DNA of 43,452 nt from an uncultured Candidatus Saccharibacteria bacterium (GTDB lineage Bacteria > Patescibacteriota > Saccharimonadia > Saccharimonadales > Saccharimonadaceae): the NCBI GenBank assembly GCA_938039975.1, contig CALHTM010000010.1, positions 1-43,452 on the forward strand, in the 5' to 3' direction. A program made the position numbers and the translations under genes. Numbering within the stretch: the first letter of the stretch is position 1; each line of letters opens with the position of its first letter. Positions 31,587-39,850 of the stretch are shown here, piece by piece. The notes below the pieces were generated by a model that saw nothing but the letters and a program-made list of their open reading frames with translations, made no database searches and had not been told where the DNA came from.

Positions 31587-31626
31587 ACTCGCTCATAGTA
31601 GGAGAACGAATTGTGCGAGTTTTTTT
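31587..31626 (+). terminator. Terminator of the small membrane protein gene
   Basis: ACTCGC (31587-31592) pairs with GCGAGT (31615-31620) around a 22-base loop and ends in seven T's. Confidence 0.75.
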
Positions 31627-31722
31627 GTGAAATAAAAGCATGTAATTTCAAATTATATTTTCATAAATAAGCATTTTTATGAAATTGCTAAGATGTAAAT
31701 TGATATGATATTTCAGTAAAAC

Positions 31723-31751
31723 TTGTTTTTATAAAATATGAGTGCTATAAT
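31723..31751 (+). promoter_or_regulatory. Promoter of the Fic gene
   Basis: TTGTTT (31723-31728), 17-base spacer, perfect TATAAT (31746-31751). It gives a leader of about 33 bases ending in GAGGTGAG before the TTG start, unlike the leaderless pattern of the first half. Confidence 0.65.
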
Positions 31752-31790
31752 TGATACAGTTATTTCATTTTATTAATCGAGGTGAGAGTA

Positions 31791-32936
31791 TTGGAAAATA
31801 GATCAGGTTACTATAGAAAAAATCTATCGGGGGATTTAGCGTATGAATCATTTTGCCCATCTCCCCTTCCGCCAAGCCCGAATGTGGATTTAAATCAGGA
31901 TGGGATAAAGCTTTTGATAGAATCAAATAAGATGATAGCATTGCTAAATGGATTGTCAACGAGGATTCCAAATATGGATTTATTTGTATCTATGTATGTA
32001 CGTAAAGAGGCTTTGATGTCATCTCAGATTGAGGGAACACAGTGTACTTTAGATGATATTCTTTCTCCTGAAGTAGAGAAAAATGTAAATTTAGATGTGT
32101 CGGATGTAATTAATTATATCAAGGCTACAGACTTTGCAATAAAGGCATTAGAAAAATTACCACTTTGCAATAGACTAATCCGAGACACCCATGAGATACT
32201 TATGAATAATGTGAGGGGGCAGGATAAAAACCCGGGAGAGTTTAGAAACTCACAAAACTGGATTGGAGGACAGGGTAGCACGATTAAAAATGCCAGATAT
32301 ATCCCTCCAAACCCGGATGATATGAAGGCCGCAATTGCTGATTTAGAGCAGTATATGAACTCTGCAGACGAGCAGGATCCTTTGATTAGAGCTGCTTTGA
32401 TTCACTATCAATTCGAAACCATACATCCATTTTTAGATGGAAATGGACGTATTGGAAGACTTTTGATTACTCTATTTTTGATGGAGAAAAAACTACTAAC
32501 CACACCGGCTCTATATATATCATACTATTTAAAGCTTAATCGTGTTGAATACTATGACAGAATGAGTGAAGTCCGCAGAACGGGCAATTATGAACAATGG
32601 GTGATTTTTTTCCTGCAAGCATTTTATGAATCAGCAAGGGATGCTATAGACACGATAGATAGGCTTTCGGCATTGCACGATGAGAATCTTCGTAAGCTCG
32701 ATGACTTATCAAAGCGCCAAAAGGATACAGCGATAAAACTGTTTTTATACATAGAGAGCAATCCGATAATAAATCTGAGCAATACTGCAAAGCATCTTGA
32801 AATTGCGTATAACACAGCTGCAAAGGCAGTGAATGTATTGATAGAAAAGGGCATATTATCAAAAGGAGCTAAGTTAGGAAAAACGAGAACATACATATAT
32901 GAGGCCTATTTGGAGATCTTTAGAAAGGATACCTAA
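31791..32936 (+). CDS. Fic-family AMP-transferase with N-terminal self-inhibitory motif
   Basis: About 381 residues. The Fic core motif HPFLDGNGRIGR (His212 to about Arg223) is complete, so AMP transfer to Ser, Thr or Tyr hydroxyls of a target protein is expected. Residues 77-82 read SSQIEG, matching the inhibitory (S/T)xxxE(G/N) helix, so this is a class II Fic that self-inhibits and may also remove AMP. An N-terminal Fic_N region precedes the core and a winged-helix-like domain lies at the C-terminus ('NLSNTAKHLEIAYNTAAKAV'). TTG 31791 is the likely start, four bases after AGGTGAG; the in-frame GTG at 31782 lies within that site. No separate antitoxin gene is adjacent. Confidence 0.9.
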   Translation: MENRSGYYRKNLSGDLAYESFCPSPLPPSPNVDLNQDGIKLLIESNKMIALLNGLSTRIPNMDLFVSMYVRKEALMSSQIEGTQCTLDDILSPEVEKNVNLDVSDVINYIKATDFAIKALEKLPLCNRLIRDTHEILMNNVRGQDKNPGEFRNSQNWIGGQGSTIKNARYIPPNPDDMKAAIADLEQYMNSADEQDPLIRAALIHYQFETIHPFLDGNGRIGRLLITLFLMEKKLLTTPALYISYYLKLNRVEYYDRMSEVRRTGNYEQWVIFFLQAFYESARDAIDTIDRLSALHDENLRKLDDLSKRQKDTAIKLFLYIESNPIINLSNTAKHLEIAYNTAAKAVNVLIEKGILSKGAKLGKTRTYIYEAYLEIFRKDT

Positions 32937-32970
32937 AAGGATAAATTGATTAAGACAGAATCATTTTAAT

Positions 32971-33000
32971 ACCACCTATATCGCCGTATTGACCACCTAT
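32971..33000 (+). promoter_or_regulatory. Direct-repeat LytTR operator
   Basis: Two perfect copies of ACCACCTAT (32971-32979 and 32992-33000) separated by 12 bases, giving the 21-base, two-helical-turn period bound by LytTR dimers. It ends ten bases before the -35 of the LytTR gene, the usual position for activation. Confidence 0.8.
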
Positions 33001-33010
33001 CGATAATCGC

Positions 33011-33039
33011 TTGAAAAAGCATTCGTCTTTTCGTAAAAT
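33011..33039 (+). promoter_or_regulatory. Promoter of the LytTR-DUF3021 operon
   Basis: TTGAAA (33011-33016), 17-base spacer, TAAAAT (33034-33039). Leader of about 20 bases with AAGGGGAGG before the ATG. Confidence 0.7.
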
Positions 33040-33066
33040 CTAATCAAGTTAAGGGGAGGTTGAAAA

Positions 33067-33504
33067 ATGCAAGTAGAAATAAAAATAGATAAGGATTGCA
33101 AAGAGGCAAAGTGTATCATAATAACCGATAAGATGACTGATGAGCTTGATGCAATCGTAAGACAACTATCAAGCAGCAACCCGAAACTGATAACAGGCTT
33201 TAGAGATGGAGGCGCCAAAATTCTCGAACCTGATGAAATTTATCGCATTTATGCTGAGTCGGGAAGGGTTTTTGCAGAGTGCAAAGATGGTAATTATCTA
33301 TTAAGGCTTAGGCTTTATGAGATTGAAGAAATCTTAAGTGAGCGCTTTGTGAGAATATCCAACTCGGACATCATAAATCTCAAAAATGTAAAGGAATTCA
33401 ACCTGAGCATAGCCGGAACTATATGCGTGAAGCTTTCAAATGGAACTGTAACCTATGTTTCAAGGCGTTTTGTGGGAAAGATAAAGAGAATTTTAGGAAT
33501 TTGA
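33067..33504 (+). CDS. LytTR-domain transcription regulator
   Basis: 145 residues without a receiver domain. The C-terminal LytTR DNA-binding domain shows 'DEIYRIYAESGRVFAECKDG', 'LRLYEIEEILSERFVRISNS' and 'IINLKNVKEFNLS', the usual motif order. It belongs to the one-component group whose activity is held by a co-encoded membrane protein; the DUF3021 gene ten bases downstream is the expected partner. The direct repeat upstream predicts positive autoregulation. What signal relieves the membrane partner is unknown. Confidence 0.93.
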   Translation: MQVEIKIDKDCKEAKCIIITDKMTDELDAIVRQLSSSNPKLITGFRDGGAKILEPDEIYRIYAESGRVFAECKDGNYLLRLRLYEIEEILSERFVRISNSDIINLKNVKEFNLSIAGTICVKLSNGTVTYVSRRFVGKIKRILGI

Positions 33505-33514
33505 GGTGGAGAAA

Positions 33515-33982
33515 ATGAAAAGAAATATAAAAAAAGAAATGCTCTTGCGAGGACTGCTCGGATTTCCGCTCGGTATAGCTATAGGCAGTATAATTACAAT
33601 AATAATTTCTTTGGTATATGCTGACGGCAGATACTATCCCGTTGTGCCAAGCCTGATAGATAAGGTTGGCGGCGAGCTGAATGCAGTAATACTTCAAACC
33701 GTGCTATGTGGAATTATAGGCGTAGGCTTTTCTATGGGTTCAGTAATTTGGATGATAGATTCATGGAGCATAGCAAAGCAAAGCGGGCTGTATTTCTTGG
33801 TGGGGTGTATTGCGCTACTGCCGATATCATATTTGACAGGCTGGATGGAGCACTCAATCCAAGGTGCAATATCTTACTTCGCGTTTTTCGTTATAATATT
33901 TATGGTAATTTGGGTAATCAGTTACCTTATCTTGAGAGCTAAGATAAAACGCCTAAATGCAGAGGTTAAAAGAGAAAAGTAG
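33515..33982 (+). CDS. DUF3021 membrane protein, LytTR partner
   Basis: 155 residues with four predicted helices ('LGFPLGIAIGSIITIIISLV', 'VILQTVLCGIIGVGFSMGSV', 'GLYFLVGCIALLPISYLTGW', 'YFAFFVIIFMVIWVISYLIL') and a basic cytoplasmic tail, the DUF3021 layout. In streptococcal LytTR regulatory systems the membrane partner inhibits the regulator. ATG 33515 is preferred over GTG 33506 because GAGGTGGAG precedes it. A palindromic terminator follows. Confidence 0.88.
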   Translation: MKRNIKKEMLLRGLLGFPLGIAIGSIITIIISLVYADGRYYPVVPSLIDKVGGELNAVILQTVLCGIIGVGFSMGSVIWMIDSWSIAKQSGLYFLVGCIALLPISYLTGWMEHSIQGAISYFAFFVIIFMVIWVISYLILRAKIKRLNAEVKREK

Positions 33983-34025
33983 AAATAGCATAAGATGAAT
34001 TTGTAAATAATGAATATGCAAAAGT

Positions 34026-34051
34026 AGGGGGAGTAGATATCTGCTCCCTAT
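34026..34051 (+). terminator. Terminator of the LytTR operon
   Basis: A near-perfect palindrome centred on AGATATCT with GGAG and CTCC outer arms, followed by ATTTTATT. Confidence 0.65.
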
Positions 34052-34093
34052 TTTATTACGGGAATTAGGGGGTATGGGGAAAAATATTTTTGA

Positions 34094-34141
34094 TTGTCAA
34101 ATCGGGACATATTTGGTATTATATATATAGAACATTCGTTC
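34094..34141 (+). promoter_or_regulatory. SOS-controlled promoter with LexA box
   Basis: TTGTCA (34094-34099), 17-base spacer, TATTAT (34117-34122), with GAACATTCGTTC at 34130-34141 over the start of transcription. The box fits the Firmicute SOS consensus GAAC-N4-GTTC exactly and is flanked by A and G, so LexA would block initiation until DNA damage. Confidence 0.85.
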
Positions 34142-34219
34142 GCAATAAGAATTGTAAATAAACGATACTCACATGCTTTGATATATCGGCCTTTTCTTAG
34201 CAGGCTCAGGAGGATAAGG

Positions 34220-35866
34220 ATGAAAAAGACATACATATCCATAGACCTAAAATCATTTTATGCATCCGTGGAATGTATGGAGCGCGGCCTTGATCCACTG
34301 AATACCAACCTGGTGGTAGCGGATGCAGCTCGCACACAGAAGACGATTTGTCTTGCAGTATCTCCTTCACTCAAGTCATACGGAATACCAGGAAGGGCAC
34401 GACTTTTTGAAGTCGAGCAAAAGGTAAAGGAAGCTAACGCAAGGAGACGGGCAAAAGCGCCTAAGAACATGATTGAGGGCAAGTCGGTCTTTGCATCAGA
34501 GCTAAACGAAAATCCGAGGCTTGCGATAGATTACATAGCGGCGAAGCCGAGAATGGCTCTGTACATGAGCAAGAGCACGCAGATTTACGATATATACCTG
34601 AGATATATTGCACCTGAAGACATATACGCATACTCGGTGGACGAGGTTTTTATTGATGCAAGTGCATACCTTAAGACCTATGGGCTGAGCGGTCACGACT
34701 TTGCAAGGCTTCTGATAAGAGCGGTTTTTGAGGAGACGGGGATTACGGCGACGGCAGGCGTAGGAACGAATCTCTACCTGTGTAAGATAGCCATGGATAT
34801 AGGTGCTAAGCACACGGAAGCGGATGCAGACGGTGTTAGAATTGCGGAGCTGGACGAATACTCATATAGGAGACTTCTCTGGGAACACAGACCTATAACA
34901 GATTTTTGGCGAGTAGGTAGAGGATATGCCAAGAAACTCGCAAAGAAGAGTCTCTTTACCATGGGCGATATAGCAAGATGCTCGCTCGGGAAGAGTTCCG
35001 ACTACTACAATGAGGATTTGCTGTACAAGATGTTTGGAGTGAATGCTGAGCTTTTGATAGATCACGCTTGGGGCTACGAACCATGCACTCTTACCGAGAT
35101 TAAGTCGTACAGACCGCAGCGTAAGAGTTTGGTTTCCGGACAGGTTTTACAGTCTGCCTACACATATGATAAGACAAGAATTGTAGTCAGGGAGATGATG
35201 GAACTTTTGGCTCTTGACTTAGTAGACAAAGGCTTGCTCACAAACCAAATTGTTTTGACCGTGGGATATGACATAGAGAATCTGTCAGATCCTGAGAGAC
35301 GCAAGGCTTACAAGGGTGAGGTTACGATAGATGGATATGGCAGAGAAATACCGAAGCATGCACATGGAACCGGGAATCTACCGTTTAGCACAGCATCTAC
35401 CAAGCTCACAGCAGACTGTGTATTAGAGGTATTTGATAGAGTTGTAGATGAGAATCTTTTGACGAGAAGGATAAGTATAACCGCAAATAATTTGGTAACA
35501 GAGGATGAGTATAAGCGAGAGGGTGAGAAAAAAAGTGCAGAGCCCGAGCAGCTTAGCATGTTCGATATGCTTGTAAACAGTGATGAACCGATAAAGGCGG
35601 AGGATTTGCCAAGTGAAGAACCCTCTGATGATAGATTGAGGTCCAAAGACCTTGCACCTGTGAGGTCTGTTGCGGTGGAATCCGAGGCTGAGCTCGGGGA
35701 CAAAGACATCAGTGAAGACGTGCTTGAAAAGGAGAAACAGGTTCAGGAGGCTATGCTCAAGATAAAGAAGCGCTTTGGCAAAAATGCTATACTCAAGGGA
35801 ACAAATCTTCAAGAGGGAGCAACAGCAAAGGAGCGCAATGCCCAGATTGGAGGGCATAAGGCCTAG
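34220..35866 (+). CDS. Y-family translesion DNA polymerase (UmuC/ImpB-like)
   Basis: 548 residues from ATG 34220, six bases after a perfect AGGAGG. Catalytic acids are Asp9 ('ISIDLKSFYASVE') and Asp141/Glu142 ('YSVDEVFIDAS'), and helix-hairpin-helix and little-finger regions follow. Near the C-terminus 'QLSMFDML' matches a sliding-clamp-binding motif. The ~100 residues after it are acidic and probably disordered. Together with the SOS box and the YolD-like gene downstream this is the inducible mutagenic bypass system common in Firmicutes and their plasmids and phages. The polymerase copies damaged templates at the cost of errors. Confidence 0.94.
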   Translation: MKKTYISIDLKSFYASVECMERGLDPLNTNLVVADAARTQKTICLAVSPSLKSYGIPGRARLFEVEQKVKEANARRRAKAPKNMIEGKSVFASELNENPRLAIDYIAAKPRMALYMSKSTQIYDIYLRYIAPEDIYAYSVDEVFIDASAYLKTYGLSGHDFARLLIRAVFEETGITATAGVGTNLYLCKIAMDIGAKHTEADADGVRIAELDEYSYRRLLWEHRPITDFWRVGRGYAKKLAKKSLFTMGDIARCSLGKSSDYYNEDLLYKMFGVNAELLIDHAWGYEPCTLTEIKSYRPQRKSLVSGQVLQSAYTYDKTRIVVREMMELLALDLVDKGLLTNQIVLTVGYDIENLSDPERRKAYKGEVTIDGYGREIPKHAHGTGNLPFSTASTKLTADCVLEVFDRVVDENLLTRRISITANNLVTEDEYKREGEKKSAEPEQLSMFDMLVNSDEPIKAEDLPSEEPSDDRLRSKDLAPVRSVAVESEAELGDKDISEDVLEKEKQVQEAMLKIKKRFGKNAILKGTNLQEGATAKERNAQIGGHKA

Positions 35867-35944
35867 AACCGGACAGACAATTATACGGATACGAACAACA
35901 AGCACAGAGCCTGTTAGGATTTGCTTTTAAAGATAGAGGAAACT

Positions 35945-36358
35945 ATGGGTAGATATGACGATATAATAGATTTGCCATATAAGAAGTCAAAGAGACATGC
36001 ACATATGTCGATGCACGATAGAGCAGCTCAGTTTGCACCTTTTGCAGCGCTTACAGGATACGGAGAGGCTGTAGAGGAGACTGCCAGATTTACTGAAGCC
36101 AAGATTGAATTAGCAGAGGACAGGATTGCAGAGATTAATGAAGTTCTAACAAAATTGAAAAAAACTCTGGATAAGCCTCTGGGTGAAGTAAAGGTCGAAC
36201 TCGACTTTTTCGTTCAAGATAAGCTGAAACAGGGAGGCAAGTACCTACTGTATAAGGGAACAGTAGATAAACTTGACGAGCATGAGAAAAGGCTCAGACT
36301 GGGCACAGGAATATGGATAAATATAGAGGATATATTTGATATAAAGCTAAAGGAATAA
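35945..36358 (+). CDS. YolD-like protein
   Basis: 137 residues. The family opening 'YDDIIDLPYKKSKRHAHMSM' followed by 'DRAAQFAPFAALTGY' is clear, and YolD-like proteins accompany UmuC-type polymerases as probable accessory subunits. A coiled helix follows and the C-terminus holds a small beta domain. ATG 35945 with AGAGGA upstream is the start. No promoter of its own is visible, so it is co-transcribed with the polymerase and under the same LexA control. Confidence 0.92.
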   Translation: MGRYDDIIDLPYKKSKRHAHMSMHDRAAQFAPFAALTGYGEAVEETARFTEAKIELAEDRIAEINEVLTKLKKTLDKPLGEVKVELDFFVQDKLKQGGKYLLYKGTVDKLDEHEKRLRLGTGIWINIEDIFDIKLKE

Positions 36359-36381
36359 GAAAGCGTATTGTAGCTCTGTAT

Positions 36382-36837
36382 TTATCGGTACTTCTTCATA
36401 ATGTATTTCAATACCGGCGTTTCGATTGTTTCGTCAATTTCAAATCCAAGCTTATCATAAAGCTTCTTTGCTCTTTGATTGAAATCAAAAACCGTTAAAG
36501 AAATGCTTCGGATGTTCTTATCTCCAAAAATTAATTTAATAAACACTTTCATTGCCTCTGTACCAAGGCCCAATCCTGTTTTCCGGGGGTCTAAAATAAA
36601 TCTTCCGATATGGATATTATCTTTGTCGATGCGAATTTCTTGTATCATCCCGATGAATTTGTTTTCATCAAAAATAGAAAATGTGTTTTCTAGCTCTTTT
36701 ATTTTGTCATAGTTCAATGGGTAAGAAATCATAGGCCCCATCCACTGTTCCTGAAATAATTTTCCTTTTGCATTTGACCATTCGCACAAAAGCAAAGCAT
36801 TGCATTTATTTATCCCTTTTTCAAAGCGGATATTCAT
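36382..36837 (-). CDS. GNAT-family N-acetyltransferase
   Basis: 151 residues with the acetyl-CoA-binding motif 'RKTGLGLGTEAMKVFIKLIF' (near residue 85) and the C-terminal 'NQRAKKLYDKLGF' typical of GNAT enzymes acting on small molecules or protein N-termini. GGAGG precedes the ATG. It is convergent with yolD and shares a short intergenic gap. The substrate is unknown. Confidence 0.9.
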   Translation of the reverse strand: MNIRFEKGINKCNALLLCEWSNAKGKLFQEQWMGPMISYPLNYDKIKELENTFSIFDENKFIGMIQEIRIDKDNIHIGRFILDPRKTGLGLGTEAMKVFIKLIFGDKNIRSISLTVFDFNQRAKKLYDKLGFEIDETIETPVLKYIMKKYR

Positions 36838-36908
36838 ATTAAGCCTCCATAACAGTTGTCTTAAAGTTGTAATTTTAAGTTTACTTTAATTGTATAAGCT
36901 CATGTTTC

Positions 36909-37403
36909 TTAGTCAATATCTGTAATAACGGCCGTACCTTTTTCATAAGGGAATAATGAGCATAGTTTATCAATGAATATATCTAAGGCATCCAAGTCTG
37001 AGCTTTTTAGGATTATATTTCTACCGTCCATAGCTTTTAGCTGATAGCCGAAATATTTTCCTATCATAAAGAGAGAGTTGACAAGCAGAGGTTCGATAGC
37101 ATATAGCTCGGAAAATAATATAGGTATTTCTCTTTTATTTCTTTTTAGGACAATGCCATTCTCATGCAAATCAACCTGTGTCCATATATCAGGATCCCAT
37201 GGAAAGATAAATTTCTTTTTTGACTTTGATGTAAATATATGCTTGCCGAGTTTACCGGTTTCATGAAATACATTAAGATCAACATTAAAAGCGATTGACT
37301 TTAACTTGTAGTGAGGGTCTCTTGGTGCATTGAACTTCATGTAGATAAAAAATATAATAAGTAATATAAGTATGACTAAGAAAATGAGTTTACCTGTAAC
37401 CAT
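36909..37403 (-). CDS. Unknown single-pass membrane protein
   Basis: 164 residues with one N-terminal helix ('KLIFLVILILLIIFFIYM') and a cytoplasmic or extracytoplasmic domain that resembles PH-like or YcxB-type domains in strand pattern ('DIWTQVDLHENGIVLKRNKR'), though I cannot assign it. AAGGAG lies well upstream of the ATG. It forms a reverse-strand pair with the acetyltransferase. Confidence 0.65.
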   Translation of the reverse strand: MVTGKLIFLVILILLIIFFIYMKFNAPRDPHYKLKSIAFNVDLNVFHETGKLGKHIFTSKSKKKFIFPWDPDIWTQVDLHENGIVLKRNKREIPILFSELYAIEPLLVNSLFMIGKYFGYQLKAMDGRNIILKSSDLDALDIFIDKLCSLFPYEKGTAVITDID

Positions 37404-37546
37404 ATTGGAAAATCTCCTTACAAGCTAAATTTGATAAATTAAAACTATATCTTTTGCAATATTATATCATCAAAACCGCATGATTAAATTATTTTTTCGT
37501 AAAGGACAAGGATTATGCTTAATTGTGCAAAAAGTGTGTAAATATA

Positions 37547-37590
37547 GCATATACAGTTTATAAATAATATATTAGAAATACAGTATATGC
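37547..37590. repeat. Inverted repeat upstream of the nitroreductase gene
   Basis: GCATATAC (37547-37554) and GTATATGC (37583-37590) are exact complements spaced by 28 bases in an AT-rich divergent intergenic region. It could be a regulator site or chance in AT-rich sequence. Confidence 0.35.
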
Positions 37591-37666
37591 CGGAGAGGTA
37601 AAGATTTAGTTCGACAGTATTATAGCATCTTGCTAAACGATGTGATTTGATTGAAAGGAGTCTATA

Positions 37667-38533
37667 ATGGAGTACATGAGATTTTTTAGAGATACGATTA
37701 TGGCGAGACAGTCATGCAGAAAGTTTTTAAACAAGGAAATTGGAATCGAGGAGATGGTAGAGGTAAATCGTGTATACGATAACTTAGAGAGGCTTGTTCC
37801 GGAGATTAAGACTGATATTAAGTTCACAGGTGCAGAGGCCGGAAAGAAATTTGGTGATAGTGTAGGCTATAACGGATTCTCAATAGAGGCGCCTCAGTAT
37901 ATTATTTTGATGTCAGAGGTTAAGGATTTTTATCTTGAGAATGCCGGATATCTTGCTCAGGCGATGACTCTCAAGCTGACAGATTTGGGAATTGCAGCAT
38001 GTTGGCTTACGGTAAATGATTCCGATAGAGTTAAGGAGGCTGCTGACATTGATTCCAAGCTGGAGGTCGCTTGCGTTATTGGAATAGGATATCGCGATAA
38101 GGATACGAAGGAAAAAAGACTCGATATAGTAAGCCCATCAAATGTGACCATGACCAAGACAGAGCTTCAAGCAGCACCAAAGATCAGTTTGGATTCGCTA
38201 CTGTTTGACAAGATGTACGGTAAGGCATTTAACAAAGAAGAGCTGTATACGGAGCTTGAGGATTCACTTCTTGCAGTAAGCCATGCGCAGTCATTCTTTA
38301 ACAGACAGCCATACAGAGTAATAGTTGGCGATAGCGAAATCTATCTAGTTGGAGTACCTGACGAGATGACAGGCGAAAATGATAGACATCTGAACTACGG
38401 TATTGCAATGTTTAACTTCATTGCAGTGCTCGGTTCACTGAGAGCAGAGGCGCCTAAGTGGAGCTTTGATGCGCCGGCAGTTAATCTCGGACTTCCTGAT
38501 GGTGTATGCTATGTGGCAAAATGTAGAATCTAG
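37667..38533 (+). CDS. Nitroreductase family protein, TM1586 type
   Basis: 288 residues resembling the double-domain TM1586 nitroreductase group. The FMN-site opening 'IMARQSCRKFLNKEI' and the middle 'GYLAQAMTLKLTDLGIAACW' are recognisable; a second half-domain follows ('LLAVSHAQSFFNRQPYRVIV'). Probably an FMN or flavin oxidoreductase acting on nitro or quinone compounds, but the substrate is unknown. AAAGGAG lies seven bases before the ATG. An HMA metal-binding gene follows 72 bases downstream. Confidence 0.85.
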   Translation: MEYMRFFRDTIMARQSCRKFLNKEIGIEEMVEVNRVYDNLERLVPEIKTDIKFTGAEAGKKFGDSVGYNGFSIEAPQYIILMSEVKDFYLENAGYLAQAMTLKLTDLGIAACWLTVNDSDRVKEAADIDSKLEVACVIGIGYRDKDTKEKRLDIVSPSNVTMTKTELQAAPKISLDSLLFDKMYGKAFNKEELYTELEDSLLAVSHAQSFFNRQPYRVIVGDSEIYLVGVPDEMTGENDRHLNYGIAMFNFIAVLGSLRAEAPKWSFDAPAVNLGLPDGVCYVAKCRI

Positions 38534-38605
38534 TGAAGATACCATTAGGAAGCTCACGATTTTTAAGATATTCGAATATCAAGACATATTTAGGAGGAAG
38601 TGCAA

Positions 38606-38824
38606 ATGAAAGTGACTTTGAAAATAGAAGGAATGGCATGTGGCATGTGTGAGGCACATGTATGCGAAACTATCCGAAAGGCGGTTCCGGATGCGAAGAA
38701 GGTTAAGGCATCTAAGCGCAAGGGAACAGCTACATTTGTAACAGATCAAAGTTTGAGTAAAGATGAATTGGCTAAAGCTATCGAGGAGACCGGTTACACA
38801 TGCACGGGCATGGATGTCGACTAG
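38606..38824 (+). CDS. Heavy-metal-associated (HMA) domain protein
   Basis: 72 residues, the ferredoxin-like HMA fold with metal site Cys12-Gly-Met-Cys15 ('GMACGMCEAHVCETI'), as in CopZ copper chaperones. A further Cys20 follows, and 'ETGYTCTGMDV' at the C-terminus adds one more near the site. ATG 38606 with AGGAGG is the start. It may deliver Cu(I) or another soft metal. No metal-ATPase is in the window. Confidence 0.92.
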   Translation: MKVTLKIEGMACGMCEAHVCETIRKAVPDAKKVKASKRKGTATFVTDQSLSKDELAKAIEETGYTCTGMDVD

Positions 38825-38891
38825 ACAGCTATCGGCAAATCATTAAGTTAATTGCTTGGCAATAAATATAAATAAACGTGTTTATAAAGGG

Positions 38892-38927
38892 AACCTACTA
38901 CAACCGAAAGATTGCAGTAGGTTTTTT
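38892..38927 (+). terminator. Terminator after the HMA gene
   Basis: AACCTACT (38892-38899) pairs with AGTAGGTT (38916-38923), followed by a run of six T's. Confidence 0.85.
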
Positions 38928-39025
38928 GTTGAAGTGTTTAAATAATTTTGATATTCTGCATACATACGTGTTATAGCTGAGGTAATTTGATAATGTACTC
39001 TTTATGTCACATAGAAAGATTTATA

Positions 39026-39054
39026 TTGACACCCTATTGAATAGGGAGTATATT
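39026..39054 (+). promoter_or_regulatory. Toxin-antitoxin promoter with palindromic operator
   Basis: TTGACA (39026-39031), 17-base spacer, TATATT (39049-39054). The spacer contains the perfect palindrome CCCTATTGAATAGGG (39032-39046), placed between -35 and -10 where a bound antitoxin would block the polymerase. Confidence 0.85.
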
Positions 39055-39073
39055 AAAGGTAACAGGAGGAAGT

Positions 39074-39415
39074 ATGACAAGGGCATTTATTCAGACAGCA
39101 GAGTTCTCCCGTAATTGGGATAGATTAGGCTTCGATGATGAAGACCTGAGATTATTAGAACTTGATATAATGAAGCACCCAGATAAATACCCGGTTATGC
39201 AGGGGACTGGTGGACTTCGTAAGGCTAGAGTGGCATTAGAAAACAAAGGTAAGAGCGGCGGAGCCAGAGTATGTTATGTTGATTTCGTTTTTGCTGAGAC
39301 AGTTTATCTAATCACAGTATTCGGCAAGAAAGAAAAAGCTAATCTTTCCAAAGAAGAGCGTAACAACATCAAGAAAGTGATTGAAGCACTTAAGAAGAGT
39401 CTTGGAGGTGAATGA
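39074..39415 (+). CDS. RelE/HigB-type toxin
   Basis: 113 residues of the RelE/ParE superfamily, with 'FIQTAEFSRNWDRLGFDDED' at the start, the basic 'GGLRKARVALENKGKSGGAR' middle and the 'YLITVFGKKEKANLSKEERN' end. Many members of this group cleave mRNA at the ribosome. AGGAGG precedes the ATG. The toxin comes first, the reversed order typical of HigBA, and its stop lies one base before the antitoxin ATG. Confidence 0.88.
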   Translation: MTRAFIQTAEFSRNWDRLGFDDEDLRLLELDIMKHPDKYPVMQGTGGLRKARVALENKGKSGGARVCYVDFVFAETVYLITVFGKKEKANLSKEERNNIKKVIEALKKSLGGE

Positions 39416-39416
39416 T

Positions 39417-39752
39417 ATGAGCAACAACAGTGTATATGAAAGCATAATGGCAGGATTAAATGAAGCATTGGCTGATGCCCAGAGCGAGAAGCCAATACTT
39501 AAGAGGCATAAGGTTACGGTAGAGCCGGTTAAAATCTTTGAAGCTGATGAAGTAAAGAAAATCAGAAATTCAACTGGAATGTCTCAGAAGATATTTGCAA
39601 GCTATATGGGGGTGTCTGATAAGACAGTTGAAGCCTGGGAAGCTGGCACAAATCATCCATCAGGAGCTGCGAGCAGACTTCTCAGCATGATTGAGAATGA
39701 TAAGGAACTTATTATTAAGTTCCCGTTTGTGACAAACGCAATGGCAAAATAA
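39417..39752 (+). CDS. XRE-family antitoxin (HigA-like)
   Basis: 111 residues. An XRE helix-turn-helix lies at residues ~42-75 ('VKKIRNSTGMSQKIFASYMG', then 'VSDKTVEAWEAG'). The N-terminal ~40 residues are the probable toxin-binding part. It starts at ATG 39417 with GGAGGTG upstream; an in-frame extension to 39381 overlaps the toxin and is not needed. The protein should bind the palindrome in the promoter and repress the pair. Confidence 0.9.
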   Translation: MSNNSVYESIMAGLNEALADAQSEKPILKRHKVTVEPVKIFEADEVKKIRNSTGMSQKIFASYMGVSDKTVEAWEAGTNHPSGAASRLLSMIENDKELIIKFPFVTNAMAK

Positions 39753-39765
39753 CGTACTTTATAGG

Positions 39766-39796
39766 GCAATCAAGTATAAAAACTTGGTTGCTTTTT
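39766..39796 (+). terminator. Terminator of the toxin-antitoxin operon
   Basis: GCAATCAAGT (39766-39775) pairs with ACTTGGTTGC (39782-39791) with one G-T pair and a six-base loop, then five T's. Confidence 0.85.
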
Positions 39797-39850
39797 GTAT
39801 ATAGGGCGTATAAGCCAGTGCTGAGCAAACAAGGTGTGCGAAGTATAATC

